From positions 2,728,001 through 2,792,000 of the forward strand of contig BSYQ01000009.1 in NCBI GenBank assembly GCA_030272585.1: a stretch of DNA of 64,000 nucleotides, written 5' to 3'. The stretch is from Bryopsis sp. KO-2023 (lineage: Eukaryota > Chlorophyta > Ulvophyceae > Bryopsidales > Bryopsidaceae). Of the stretch, positions 25,498 to 38,892 are shown piece after piece. Below the pieces are notes generated by a model. That model was not told the DNA's origin, did no database searches, and was given only the letters and a program-made list of their open reading frames with translations. Each line of letters opens with the position of its first letter. Within the stretch, counting starts at the first letter, position 1. The position numbers and the translations under genes are program-made.

Positions 25498-28400
25498 TCA
25501 AACATCCCGTCCTTTTTCAGGGATTTTGAAGTTGAATTTTCTTCTTGGAGACCAGTTGACGGCTGGTGTTTCGTCTTTGGTGGGACTCTGCTGGTTTGGA
25601 ATCGAAGCTCGACCTTGTGGCGATGTCAGGGCTTCCAGATGTTCAGCAACCTGAACAGAGGGAGGAGGTCATATCGTTTTCCATTTTGCTACTTTCTTCA
25701 GAAATCTGGTTATATGTTCACAGTTGAGAAAGTCGAAAAATCCAAATCTTATAATGCATCGAATATTTCGTGGGGTTACTGACATGTGCTCCTCCCAAAA
25801 AATATAGTAGTTTTCAAAAACAATATTCACCTGTGTTAGAGAGTTGATGATGTACGAAAAGCCGAGGTCCCCAGACTCATCTTTTTTCCTGCCTGGAAAC
25901 AAAAAAATGTCATTTTATTTTTAATCATTAATTTAACCGAGAACATGTCACCCAGATTTTTCCATTCTTCCGCAACTGAGATGAATAAGAGCCCAAGAAT
26001 TTGTAGTGTTAAAAAAATCGACAAGAAGGAGCAATTCACCCTAAAGATATATATCCCCTGCCCCATTTCCCCTCTAATTAAAAAGAACCAGCAATTTATT
26101 CATTCTTTAGCTGCTGTAGATACAGGCATCCACCCAGTCATACAAAACAGCCTAAATCTCACACATTTTGAAACTTTTTTCTAGTTTCAAAATTGACAAA
26201 AAGGAAAAGGAATACCTTTCGTTGATTTCTTTTTTGTGCCCTTTTTCCTCTTCATCTTTTTAGTTTTCCCACGCGACGAACGACAGAAACGACAGCTTCC
26301 ATTCGATATCCCCTCGGAATTATTCAAAAGGTTGTTGCCATGTCGGTCATCGATAATATCCGAACGATTGGCTTGTCTTTTCACACCTCTTTGCTGAATG
26401 TTGGAGTTGCTTTCAAAACGGCTCAGAGCCCCCTCAAGAAAATTATCCGCCTCAAGGGGCTGATCGAAGTAATCCGATTGCTGATCTTCCATCTGACCCC
26501 ACAGAAAAAATCGCTCAAATCATAAATTAAGGATTTTTTCTAAACTTTTATGCAGCTTTGGTGGGTGTTCTTTTTGAAGGAACTTATCGACCTTGCCAAA
26601 AGCCGAAAAATTAATAAAAATCAATTTACCAAAAACAAAAACACTGTTGTTTTTTTTAACAAACAATGCGAACGTGACCTTTCAAAACACAGCAATATAT
26701 GGATGAGGTGCCTAACCGAAGTCTCGATTGGATGAAAAAAATTCTCAGTGAAAACCTTTACCCCGGCATCACATGAACTACGCACATGCATGGCTTAGAA
26801 TCCAATTTGCTCAACCTACAGACCTGAACATCGTTATTCGCACTGTCGATTTGCATGGCAAACGTTTCTTCCCTCGCTCCTTGAGCGAAAGCATCATAGA
26901 TGGCAGTCGACTTTTTTTTCTCATGGTCAGAACACTGGGGTGCTTCACAAGGATCGACATCCGCTTCTGAAACCTCAGGTTTTTTGCCCAATGCTTTTGC
27001 TTCAGTATTTCCGTCCTGATTAGTAATCGAAGCAGAACATAATAATATATAATTTATCAATAATAAAATTATGAATAATTTTCTAATGAAAATAAAATTA
27101 ACCTCACGGATGTCCCGGTGGCAGCATAACAGTAAATAAATTGCGTTGCATGCAATTTAAACAAAAGCTTGACTGTTGAGCGTTTCCAAGAGAGTTTTTC
27201 AACAAATGAGCAAATGGTTTTTGAGTTTTTGTCCTACCTTTGTGAGCAATTCATCGGCTCCGATATTACCGAGCAGATTGATTTCTTTGATCACTTGACT
27301 ATCTTTCATCAAGTCGGAAAACTCGGCCAAGCTGAACCAAAGGAAAGAATACACAGAAATCAACAGAGAGAGCTGGGGAAGAAAAAAGAAAGGGGGGGGG
27401 GGTGTATAGAAAAAATGTGGGTGCTATTTTTCCCCATTCGAAGAAAAAAAAAAAAAAAATCAAGCTAAAGTTGTTGAAAATAGTTTTCAGCCCCATCCAA
27501 TGTGAACAGAAAAAAAACGCCCTCTCTCTTTGTTTTTCTTTTTTTTTTTGTGAAAAGTGAGCGATCTTCAGATCTTCTTTTCGAACGCCCACCATGCTCT
27601 ATCGGCTTGAGTGTTTATTTGTTGCAGTTCTCTGCTGTAGTTTGAAAAATGTGCTTTGATGTGGTGGTGGTAATTTTAATTTTTTTTTCTCTTGCCTGTC
27701 ACCTGTGAGCAGGTTCTGACTGAGATTCAAGCTGGTCATTCTCCAATCGATCCCCAGAGCATCACGTAAAGCGATCGCCCCTTGAAAACCAATCTAAAAA
27801 ATAAAAAATAAAAAAATAAGTGTGAAAAAAAAACGCATTTTTTTCTGTTTCGCATTGAAGAAATAAATATAGAAGTAGAACCACATACAGAAACGAAAAA
27901 AAAAAAAAAAGAAAACCATGAGATGGATGATATCAGCATGTCATGTGACACCCCCCCTTAAAAAAAAAATGATTTAATTTTTTAATTTCTTTTTTTTTAA
28001 ATCCCACAGGTGAAGAGAGGGGAAAAAAAAAATGATTTAATTTTTTAATTTTTTTTGCCCACCTTGTTTTGTGACAGATTCAGAATGACCAGGCCTCCAC
28101 ATCGTGAAGCTATGTCTTCCATGATCGTTGTTTTTTGCGCATCCGGTAGAATTTCGCTGGAGCGATTGGCGCCAGGATAGTCCCTCAACGTGTCTTTCCA
28201 AAGCTGTCGCATGTGCTCATTCCCATGAGCCTGTTCAATCATCGCAAATTCTTCTTTCAAAATTTAAACAACACGATTGCATAGATACAATATGAAATTA
28301 AAAAAAGGAATTTGGAGCACTTGCATATAGACTCCCTCCAAAAAAGAAAGAGCATCACCCCATTTCTCATCATCTGTTTCGTTGATTTTTTTTTCTTTCT

Positions 28401-30025
28401 GTTTTTGTTCTTCCTTTCTAATCATGGGAATTTTTTGACAGGGGTTTCGTGGAGAGGTTTTTTCTAAGTAGGAATGAAAAGCTCTTTTCGGTTTTCCTCC
28501 AACCTTTATTGAGGCAGCGATTGAGCGGGCTCCGGAATTTCCAATATCGCACCTCGAAAGGTCCAAATGCATCAGGGAAGTGTTTTCCATGAGGCCTGTT
28601 TTCAAACCCTACCTCACGCAATCAACAAAACATCACAAATCGTCAATATATATATTGTATACATATTATATTTTTCATGTATACATTATTTTTTTCCAAA
28701 CGACTCCTTTGCACATACAGTGGATGAGGTCCACGGCACCTACATACGACCTCAGTGCCAGCAGCAAAATGCTTCGAGTGGGACATTGGCGGCTCGAAAG
28801 GATGTTTTTGTTTATCAGAGGAGGGAAATTCATGTTCGGCTGTTCTTTTTTTTTGTGCTCACCTCGATTCCATCTGCGATCAAACTGCCTGCGAAAGAAA
28901 GTTTCGTTATGGACATGCATCCCGACAAAGCCTCACCAAGAACTGCCAATCCTTGTTGAGTGACATCCTATCGAACACGGCACCCAAACGGTCGTTTTCG
29001 GGAAAAAAAAAAAAAAAAAAGCACAAATAAACCATAATGCCATGATTAACCGCAAGGTACAACCAGTGTATGTTTTGTCAATTTCGCTGGCCCAAAAGTG
29101 CCCTAAATTTTCGAAAATTATCTTCAAAAAATAGTTTTGGCTCTTTTTCTTTCCGGTCGATTTTTTTTTTTTTGGGGGGGGGCCACAATGGGCCGCAAAA
29201 AAGTACACTGGGTACAACCTCACCAAACCAATTTCCAGCTCCTGGATGGGCGATTTTCCCAAAGCGTTTGCCAAAGCTGTGCAGATCCCTACTCGTGACC
29301 TAGAGAATATTTTGCAAAAAAAAGATACAAAAATGCATCTACTTCATAAAGTCTTTCCGTTCCTTTTTTTTTCCAATGAGAACACCAAAACATTTTTAAA
29401 AACTGATCAATTGACTGAACACCACATACCGGGGTGTGAAATTTGATCGCATCTGTTCCATTACCCCCCTTTGCAGATCCACGTCGAGCAACGCAGGCTC
29501 CAAGGATTTGAAATCTTGATTGCCCCTGATGGATGCACATCAGAAACCCAATCGATTTTAGAAAGGGAAAAAAAAAACACATGCATTGTTATCCAACGAG
29601 TAATAATACGGAGCTGTTATTCGACGGATTCGTTGAAGCATCGCCAATCAGCTCACCTGGGATTGTAGCCGAGCCGTATTGTTGTGAGTCTGTCATATGG
29701 CTGATTCAAGGCACCCAGAAGTTGGCTAATTTCTTGGTCATCCAGGAAGGCCAGATTCACCTGTGGAAATCCCACCCATCAAAATTGTTTCTTATCAGTT
29801 TGTTATCTTTTGTCATGGAAGATTTTTTGGGAAAGGCAAATTGGACTGGAGGCGACAACGATCGCACAGAATTTCAAATGAGGAACCAGGGAAAATGACA
29901 CCGACAAAAAAAATGATTTCGATCACCTCGATCGTCCCATCATGAGCTTGCTCGATGATCTCTTCTTTGAAATCTTTGCCACTGCGATTTCGCTTGGGGC
30001 GTTTGCGTCCAGCAGCAATAGGCAT
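25498..30025 (-). CDS. RNI-type leucine-rich-repeat protein, CEP78-like
   Basis: Minus strand; exons 29927-30025, 29657-29760, 29430-29525, 29224-29299, 28863-28967, 28504-28608, 28063-about 28255, 27696-27793, 27238-27331, 26824-27015, 26216-26492, 25831-25892 and 25498-25650. Phase agrees at every junction except between 28504 and 28255, where an exon is probably missing. Ribonuclease-inhibitor-like repeats are clear: SLMHLDLSRCDIGNSGA, LVILNLSQNK, MTSLNLSQNLL. The break between repeats by RQLWKDTLRDYP before the next LRR resembles the MRRHEETWAESLRYRRP insert of CEP78, a centrosome/basal-body protein, and the N-terminal RSRVGICTALANALGKS resembles its SRVPAIRYKDVTFQLC region. The C-terminal 180 residues are polar with a KKMKRKKGTKKK stretch. 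The 27696 donor is GC (CAG|GCAAGAG). Another LRR family remains possible. Confidence 0.6.
27959..28052. repeat. Short direct duplication in an LRR-gene intron
   Basis: A roughly 30-base A/T-rich motif with core AAAATGATTTAATTTTTTAA occurs at about 27960-27990 and again at about 28025-28052, 62 bases apart. Confidence 0.7.
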
Positions 30026-30850
30026 GGTGTGGAATTGATTTCTATTTATCCAAACAGCATCTGAGCACCCTCACTGTGTACGCAAAAGTGGTTTGACTTT
30101 TTTGTGAGTGAATTCATTTCCAGCACTGGACGGCACCTTGCGATCGACGTCTGGTCCCAGTCGTCACAATAATCGTCACGATAATCGTCAAGGAAATCAC
30201 AGGGATTTCTTAACAAATGCTAGTGATCTCCTTTTCGGATTATCTTGAGAGATATACGGAGAGATTGTACCAGAAATCAAAATTTTGTGAAAAAGGAAGT
30301 TAGAATAACCCAATTTGAGTTAAATACAAGGAGAAAATGTGCAGGTGATGATTATTAATGTGCATCTTTTTTGGGGGAAAACACCACAGATCGGAAAGTG
30401 AGACAAGAGTGAGGCAATCGATCCCAGAACCACACAGCCCTTTTATCAGTCATGCAAAAATTGAAGAAATGTTCCAACCGATCCATTCCAGAAAACCGAA
30501 AAGATAAATAGATTCCAGATTCCAGAAAACCGACAGGTGCTGTTAGCATGGTGCCCCCATCCTCAACCCCCACTCTCAAAAAAGGAAAAAAAAAAGCAAA
30601 GCAAATTTATCTCCACAGCACAAAACCAACCGAACCACGATTGTCACAGACCCTCCCCCCCCCTCCCTTTTTCTCAAAAAAGAAGTCGAAAAAAAAAATC
30701 GAAATCGTCCATACAACGTCCAAGAGTTTTTTTGTTTGTTTTCCAAACCAAAGGTGCGAGTCCATACCAAAAAAAATCAAGAAATATTCTTCTCCTTTTC
30801 TTCTCTCCCTCGTTCTTTTCTTTTCTTTTCTTTTCTTTTCTTTTCTTTTC

Positions 30851-30887
<37 letters not shown>

Positions 30888-31068
30888 TTTTAAATTTCAC
30901 CCCACAGAAGCACTTCCGTATCGATCACCACCGAATTTCATCCCTTGCTTGAGGATTTCTTTTTCTTTAAAATCGTTTTTTCAAAATCATAAGTTTGCAC
31001 AAGCTCCACGTACCCATGCAACCGACCAACCAACCAACAGTTTTCAGAAAAAAATATCACCAAAAATA
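30026..31068. other. Spacer upstream of the LRR gene and downstream of APX
   Basis: Holds the LRR gene promoter and the APX 3' UTR. No exon found. Includes the repeat ATAATCGTCA near 30168-30190 and a long TTTTC microsatellite. Confidence 0.5.
30814..30891. repeat. (TTTTC)n pentamer repeat followed by poly-T
   Basis: About eleven tandem TTTTC units and then about 20 T. A pure purine/pyrimidine strand bias over 75 bases, read directly. Confidence 0.9.
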
Positions 31069-33065
31069 TCACGTTTCTTTCTTCTTTTCTTCCTTTGGTG
31101 TTTCTTTTGCTTCTTCTTGTTTGGTTGTGAGTACGATGGGCGATTCGTCCATCCATTTCACTCCAAGCTCCGACAGCTTCTTGTGAGCTTCCGCATAATC
31201 TTTAAAAAAAGCCTCCTGATCTTTGGCATAATTCTCTGCATGAGACCTGTTTTTTTTTTTAATAAATAAATATATCGTCAGGCACACAGCAACGAATCCA
31301 GGAAGTCGAGTCCTATTACTCAGATTCAAAATGAAAAAAAAGATGAAAAAGATGAAAAACGAAATCCCCCTCTGACAACCCCCATCTCTTCCAAAAAAAT
31401 GTAAACAAGTGTAAACAGATCCCTAAGATTCCTAAAATTCCCCCAAAATTTTCCAGAAAGAAAAACACGATGTCTGGTGAGGAAGTCTAGTCACTGCTGC
31501 TCACTTGAATCCGTCTGCCTCGAACAGACAGGCGTCCGTCTCCATGACGAGCAGATCCTTGTCTTTCTTCTCTTTGATCGCCACGAAATACGAATTATCG
31601 AATTTCAGCCAATCTTTCGTCCAGGAACTCCCTCCTTTGGTGACGCCTTCCGCGACTTCTTTGGTGTGCGCCGTCTCCTCCGCCCCCATCCCCGACCTGT
31701 CCTTGAACGCTCGACCCAGGGTGTGGGCGCCAGACAAACAAACGATGTCCTGCGGATCAAAAAAAAATACACCTGGAATTCGAAAACCTTGACTGCGTTT
31801 CGTTTGGTGATAGCTTTTCACGACGACAATTCGTTTTTCAGTTTTTCTGTACTCTTGTCATCGATACCTTGTCCGTCAAGCCCATTCTGTGAAAGACGTT
31901 TTGGAGATGCTCGGCTGGGCTCGCGGCTTTGTCGGGGAAGGGAGCTTGCGCTCCTGTGGAGAAACGAGTAAAAACGTCATGGATATGAATGAAGGGAAAA
32001 AAAGTAGGGATGTCGTCAATCGACCCGCGTTGGATTTCCCACCTGGCAGGCGCGTTTCTGGGGGGCAGTCGGTCTCTGAAGAAACGTCGACTCGTCCATA
32101 CTGGAGATCGATCTTGGGACCGCCGCACGCCTGGAGTGGAGAGAACGAAGAAAGATCAGCAGCTGCTGACCCGTTTGCGTCACAGAGATCTACTACAGCC
32201 GCGTCGAAACCAGGAACAATGCATTTCAGCGTCGCTCACCTCGATCGCCACCGCCGAAGACATTTGGTAAAGGTCAGCGTAGGAGACTTGAGGATACTTT
32301 TTCTTGAGGGGCTCCAACATCTCCACCCCTTTCTTCAGACCTGATGGCGGACCAAGTTTACGTCACGTCACTCCACCGCCGCTCATCCTCGAACGACAAA
32401 GAAAAAAACAAGGAAATCAAAAAAACACGACGCCAGATCCACACCTGCGTTTGCTCCGTGAGCCAGCTCGACATCCCAACGGATGGAACCGTTGGCTCCG
32501 CCACACTTCGGCCAGTCGGAAATATTCTGCGTCGACGACAGAAAACGAATTTCGTCAAGAAATCGATCAAGATGGGGTCTAAGCAACGATCTCGGTCCTT
32601 CGACTGAGAAAATGCGCAGCTTCTTATGCCACACCTTATCATACGTCCCGCTGTCGTGCCACGCCAGGCGGACGAGAATTGGAGCGCACTTGTGCTCAGG
32701 GATGAACGTCGCCAGCTCTTCACGCAACGCCTTCAACTCATCGACGAGCATGGTGGGCTTGCACTCTACCTCACAACAGAAAGCTTCCGTCACTCAACGT
32801 TCTGCGAAAATTCCGCCCTCTCGCAAAGATTCGCTCCGCCGTCGCGCGTTGCACCAGAGCCACGATCGACAAACTCCGACATCGACTCCAACAACACACT
32901 GGAATTTCCCGCAACGAGGCAACGAGCCGCATCGACAGTCGAAGTCGACGAAGTGCGGCGCAACGAGGAACGCAACTATGCCGACCCAGACTCACTCTTT
33001 TCGTTTTCTTGTCCGACGTCATCGTTGGCATCCGCAGGCCTTTTCTCCTTTCCGTTGGTCGCCAT
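31069..33065 (-). CDS. APX: Ascorbate peroxidase (class I haem peroxidase)
   Basis: Reduces hydrogen peroxide with ascorbate. Eight exons in phase on the minus strand: 32996-33065, 32635-32765, 32445-32526, 32240-32340, 32043-32130, 31868-31953, 31505-31749 and 31069-31246, giving 326 residues. The distal site is [16 protein letters not shown] with the catalytic Arg and His; the proximal haem-ligand His is in [13 protein letters not shown]. Other family blocks are [71 protein letters not shown] and [20 protein letters not shown]. The leader [15 protein letters not shown] is charged and does not look like a plastid transit peptide or a signal peptide, so a cytosolic isoform is likely. The tail after KLSELG is Lys/Glu-rich (KEEKKKET) and not typical. 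Confidence 0.95.
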
Positions 33066-34296
33066 ATTCGAACGCGCCTTTTTTTCTCCGAGTTGTTCAC
33101 ACACCCCAGCGCGAAATATAACGAGTGTAGGAGTGAAAGCTCCGCAAGCCGGGATCCCTGCTTATGTAGCCCCCGATGTCGAATACAATCAATCATGGCG
33201 TCCATTTCCGCCCAGTCGGACCAGGAGAGCAAGAAACGTGGCGAAGCGAACGGCGTGGCACGGGGTGCCCGACTGGGGGACCCCATTTAATGAGTCAACC
33301 TCCATGTTTTCTGTCTTTCTGGCGAGTTTCTGGATGCCCCAGCATCGGAACCTGGAAGGAAACACCATAGTCGTCACCAGGCATAAAACAGTTTCTTGCA
33401 GCACTACACCAAAGCTTTCTGTTTTTTCACAAATCTGGGCGTCAGGAAGGCACGCCCCCACCCCCCCTCCCCTCCCACACATGAATCCATCTGTTGCAAA
33501 AAGAACGAGATTTCACACCTGGTCTGACCGGACCCCCCCCCCCCCTTCCCAACGACAAAAATATGCAGGCTGATGGGACGCCATTTTCCTGTGTGTAATG
33601 ACCCCGATCCTGAAAATCAGAAAAAGAACTGGAATTATCTTATCACTCGAAAAGGGCAGCTCCTCTGAAAAATACAGACTGATTTTGGTTATCAGCAGTA
33701 CGATTATGGATTGATTTATTCAATTTTTTAATTCATTGAAGACTGATTTCTTGTTTTTTCTAGTTCTTCTCAAAACAAACAAGCTATTGTGTTTTCCTCA
33801 TCTTTTCTAATCAAATACATTCGGGTAGATGCCCGAATGTCCTTTTTCTGCCATGTAACATGGTTTTCCTTACAAGCAAAGATCGAGAGGCGATAATACA
33901 ACAAAAAAAAGTTTCTCTCTGATCGTAAAACAGGTTCGTGAGAAAGAAAGAAAATCGACCCAACATTTGTTCATCAAACGAGCAAACGAATGCGTTACAT
34001 TATCGACCTGAATTCTTTCTTTTTTTTCCCTTCAAGCTTCCCTGATCTTTGAGATCCGGGGCTGGAAATAGAATGGTGCTGTATTGTCCAAAGCGTTTGT
34101 GACAGAAACAGACTGGCAAGGCGAAGTGTGAAGGCAGAGGCCGTCGGTGGCGAAACCGCGGTGTTTTTCTATCAAGTTTTCAGATACCAAAACTTCTCGC
34201 CGAAGCGCGTTCAAAAATTTCGAACTGTTTTTGTTTCGACCGTCTTTTTTTGCGCGAGAGTTAGCTCGGGGCGATTCAACAAGGAGCGTTACGTTG
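33066..34296. other. Spacer between APX (-) and PAT1 (+), with a candidate short ORF
   Basis: Contains the APX promoter and PAT1 5' region. A plus-strand ORF from the ATG near 33195 reads MASISAQSDQESKKRGEANG and stops at 33290, about 130 bases from the APX start. It could be a first exon (a GTGCCC donor is in reach) or chance. Nothing else recognised. Confidence 0.35.
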
Positions 34297-37200
34297 ATGG
34301 ACACCGACGCCAATATGGTGCGTATCTGGAACGATGCAGTTCGAAGCATGCGCGCGCTCGAGTCGTTCTGGAGGTGTTTCTCTTGTCATTCTATTTTTTT
34401 TTTAGAATTGGACACCGACGTTCCAACCCATTCCTGAAAAAGTTGGGTGAAGTTACTTAGGGTTTGTTTCGTTCACCCCACATCCTCTAGCATGTCCCCA
34501 GCAGTTCGACGCTGCGCAGGTTTTTTCTAAACCAGGAGAAATAGCACACTCTTGAGAAATGGAATGCCAACAAGGGAAAGCTGGCCCTCTCTCGGTCAGG
34601 TTTCTGGGCACCGCTTCGGGAGGGGCCGTTAATTTTTTGGACTGAGCGGGTTTTGTTGTTTTTTTTGGTGGGGTTGCAGGAAACTGCAGCACGAAGTCGT
34701 TTCGATGCGCTGCAGTATTCTTTTTTCGCGGGGCCGGACGACGGCAGCGTCGACCTGGAAGGAGGTTTAGAGGTAGAGAAGCACCCTCTGTCACTCTTTT
34801 TTGCAATCATTTTCTTGTTTATTCCTTTTTATCTGTTTTATAATATTACACTTATTAGTTTTATTTCCAGCAACAGAGAGGTTATTTATTGTTGCGGTAG
34901 GTTTTCTTTTGGCAGTCTAAATTAGTTTTTGTTTTTTTTTGTGGGAAAAAAAATGCAAAAAGTATAGAATAGAATCAACCCAGCACTCCGGGGTGGCAAG
35001 TCCAAAATTTTTCCTTGAAAATTTGCTTGAATTCATGGGAAATTAAAAAATAGGAAGATAGGGAAATCAAATGCAATTTGTGGGAAGGAAAGGAAAGGAA
35101 AAAAACGTTACAAGGATACGAAACGATTCCATGAGGTTTCTTTTGGGGAGAAAAATATTACTCTTCTGACCAGAGTTTTTTTTTTAAATGTTTGAATAAA
35201 CCCAAACAATGATCAGATGTACAACCAGATAATTAAAAAAAAAAAAATAATGCTTTTCTCTGCCACTGCCATTTTCTTTATATCTATTTTTTCAAGCAGT
35301 TTTCCTCACCACAAGAAAAGTTCAGAAAAAAATGCTCGTGGCAGGGGAAAATTTCAATGGAGAAAACAAAAATTCCCCTTTTTCCTTCTTGCACCAACAA
35401 ATTTAAATCCCAAAAAAACCCCACCCTTTCCGGATGGGGTAAGAAAGACATAGGTTTACTCATTTCCTTTTTTTTCATGGGAATGTTCAGGATGATGTTG
35501 ATGTGCCTCCACGGGAAGACAGTTTTCTCGACGCTGAGTTCATGTCGTGTCTGGATAATTTGACGGACGACTGGGGGGTCCCGAGGAGCAGTTCAGGGGC
35601 CTCTGTACAAACGAATGGAGATCACTGCTGGCCAACGCCAGATCGTGAAACCCCCATTCCGCCCCCTTACGCGACGCCACCCCATGAGGTGAGAATAACC
35701 AAAAACCACCAACCTGAATTCGAAGAAAGAGTTGGATTCTTTGCTATTCAAGTGTGTCTCTCTATAAAAAAAAAACATCTGGACATTACATGGAAGTGGA
35801 AGTGGAATTTGCTTTTTTTTTCACATGAGATTGCATGGGGAGGGTCAAGAACCGACACCTGAAATCGCGTTTAGCTTGAAGATATGCCGATCGGCACTTT
35901 CTTGGGGTATGGTTTAATCCTTTTGGGTTTTTTCCGGTGGCGATCGTAGTTGAATCAAATGCTGTCTGTAACGGAATTGGAAAGCCAGCTCCGGGCACAG
36001 ACGCTGGCTTCCCAATCACCCCCACCTCCATCGAGTGCAGCGCGGGACCCGAACGGTGCCCTGACCGTTTCTCAATTGGAAGCTCAGCTTCTCGCCCAAA
36101 TCCAAGTTCAAGAAGGACCCATGCAGACGTTACCCCCGCCATCAAATGGCCAAATTCCACAAGGGATGCATCCCTCCATGTTCGCACCTCCACCCTTCCC
36201 CGACCCCGGCCCTCCTCCCAATCAAATGCCCGAAATGCCACCGAATCTGAATTTCGACATGCATGCAAATTTTGACATGCATTTGAACATGGATATGCGG
36301 CCGTTCAGCCAACACCAACAAATGGGTGGTGGTGGTCCCCCTCCTGGCAGCATGTCCTCTCCTCCTCCGCACAGTTACAAGCTACCTCCACCGGGAAGCT
36401 TTCCGCCCCCGCCTTACCATCCGGACCTTGCAGGACCTGGTCCGCCTCCACCAAACACGATGTACCCGGGTCCCCCTTTTCCGAGAGACCCTTCAATGGC
36501 ATTCATGAATCAGGGAGGGGGCCATCCAATGCCGCCCCCTCCTGGGATGGGCCCACCGCTCCCTCCTCCGGGACCGATACCTCCCAGGATGCACGGCTTA
36601 GATCCAGGGGTGATGCAGCAGTCACAAGGGTTTTTCCCACCACAACCCCCAATGCCGGATGAATTGAATGGGGGAGGACCAATGCTGGATGGTCAACCAG
36701 GTGGTGGGGGTATGCTACAAGAGAATTGGTTTAATCAGCCCCACGGGAGAATGGGGGTTGGGCCAGGACCGGGGCCGGGGCCGGGCCCCGGCCCAGGTCC
36801 AGGTCCTAGGGGTGGAGGAGGGGTAGGAGGAAATTTTGGTCGGGGAGGATTTGCTGGTGTGCAGCTGGGACTAGGTAATAGAGGAGGTCCGCATGTCCAT
36901 CCATCCCGCCACCATCAACACCACTATCATGCACCGGGGCCTCCACAGTTCAAGTGTATGTCGGAGGTGAGGTCACAGCAAACAGCAAGGACTTCCGAAT
37001 AGAAATAAGATGTAGCTCCCAGACTTTTCAACATTCGAGCGGACAGTGGTGTCGAAGGGATGTCTTTGTTTTTCCCTGCAGGTGGAAATAGGACGGATTT
37101 TATCTCTCCAGGCCCAGAACATCCAATTCAGCAACCCTTACTTTGACGATTACTACTACCAAGCTTTCACAAAGAAGCATGGCAGCGGATTGAACAGGTT

Positions 37201-38854
37201 CGCCCCCAGCATGCTCCGTCCTCGGGACCTCCATGTCAAGCAAGGCAAAGCAGTCGTTCGTTTCGCAGACCTGGAGGGGCTGGGCAAAATCCCCTTCTCG
37301 AATCTCAGAACCCCTCGGCCCCTAATTGATTTCGGGGACGATCAATCGGACAGGACAGAGGATAACGGAAGCGACGTGCTGTCGGTGAAATCGAAAAATG
37401 TCAAGCCGTTGCATATGGAGCAGATGTTGCATGCCAGGAAAGTGATCGAGGATTGCATGTGTTTGATTCTGGATGTGAATGATATCGATCGGACTCTGGA
37501 AGAGGATTTCGGAAAGGTCGACATCACGGACCTGGCCAAGAGAAGGGCGGAGTTGGTGCACGGCTTGGTGGGGGCGTTTCGACTGCATCCTGGGGCGAGA
37601 GGGACAGGTAGGGATGCCCAAAAATGTCGTTATTGTTGAATCCCCTGTCTGTTGAATGCTGTCGATGGGGTTAGTAACTCCGGATCCTCTTTGAGGGAGG
37701 GCTGGCTTAACATTTTTTTTTTTTTTTTAAACGTCCCACCTAAGTGATCATAATAGCAAGTGACTGAAGGTGGAAGTTGTTGCCCTGTCTTTACAGATTA
37801 TTTTATTTTTTATTATTTAGTTATTCATTTTTATTTTTTTTTGTAGTTGGGCAGTTTTGTTTTTTTTTTTTTGGGGGGGGGGGGTCAGGTTATAGGGTCA
37901 CGATATGGTGTGGATGAGGTCTTTGTGTTCCACTCCATGATTGAAGTGTTTTGCTTTTGCTTCAGTCAGAGGGCCCATGGAGGAGCCGGCATCCAATTCC
38001 GATGGCGTCTTCTTGAGACTCATGTCGCTGGTCAAAGGCCGAACGATGTTGGCCAAACTGCTCAAATCTCTGGTGCCCCCTCCGCTTCTCAGAAACGTCC
38101 CTCCCCCGGACGCGGCCAGCTCGGAGCCATCTTTGAATCTGGCCTGCTGTCGCATTTGCTTCATGATACTGAGAAACATTCGAGCGCTGTTCGGGCCCAC
38201 CACGTGGATTGCCAAGCAAGGAATTGAACTGCACCAATCAGCTCTGACTAAGGCCACCATTTCCATTGCTGCTGGGTTGGTGGATGTGATTGCCACGCTG
38301 GAGGCGGCAAAAGACGTCAGCGTGTGTTTCGAAATGTTGGCCAAGGGGGATATGATGTCGAGCGACGGCAGGGTGATGACCCCGGAGGATTTGCTGCTGC
38401 CGTTTTTGCCTCCGGAGCACAACCCCTCGGAGCCGTGTCCTTCGTGGCTGGAGTCGGTGCTGGTGGCGTTGATGCTGAAATCGAAGGAGGTGGGGCTGGA
38501 GAACAACCCCAAGGTGTTGGACAGGTTGGCAGGGGCGGAGGTCGGGAAGAGGTGGCAATGGGCTTTCGCAGGGTTGTATCGAGCTGTGACGGCCCACCTG
38601 CAAGTTTTGGTTCAGGTGAGACATCATTTTTGGGTGGGAAAACTTTCCCCGTCGATACTTGTCAGGGGAAAAAGCCAAAATAGTGTGAGACAGACTTGGA
38701 GGTGAATCTGTGGGTGGGAGGCGGTTGTGTTGTGAATCCATGGCCTCAGCAGGCTGTTTTCCTCGCAATTTCGCTTTCTCCAGGATTTCTTCGGCAGCGT
38801 GTGTGTTGCTGAAGGGTGATCTATGGACATGGACAATCAGATAATTTACCCGAG

Positions 38855-38892
<38 letters not shown>

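Noticed and set aside
28754-28800. An extra LRR-gene exon (CPTRSILLLALR)
   Set aside because: Exons 28863-28967 and 28504-28608 already join in phase to make a regular repeat; adding this piece would break the spacing.
30736-31269. Phe/Leu-rich 177-codon ORF
   Set aside because: It is produced by the (TTTTC)n repeat and poly-T tract.
32626-33573. A 315-codon plus-strand ORF over the APX 5' exons
   Set aside because: It is antisense to well supported APX exons 1 and 2, has no recognisable domain, and its composition (Arg/Pro/Ser) is what the opposite frame of such exons gives.
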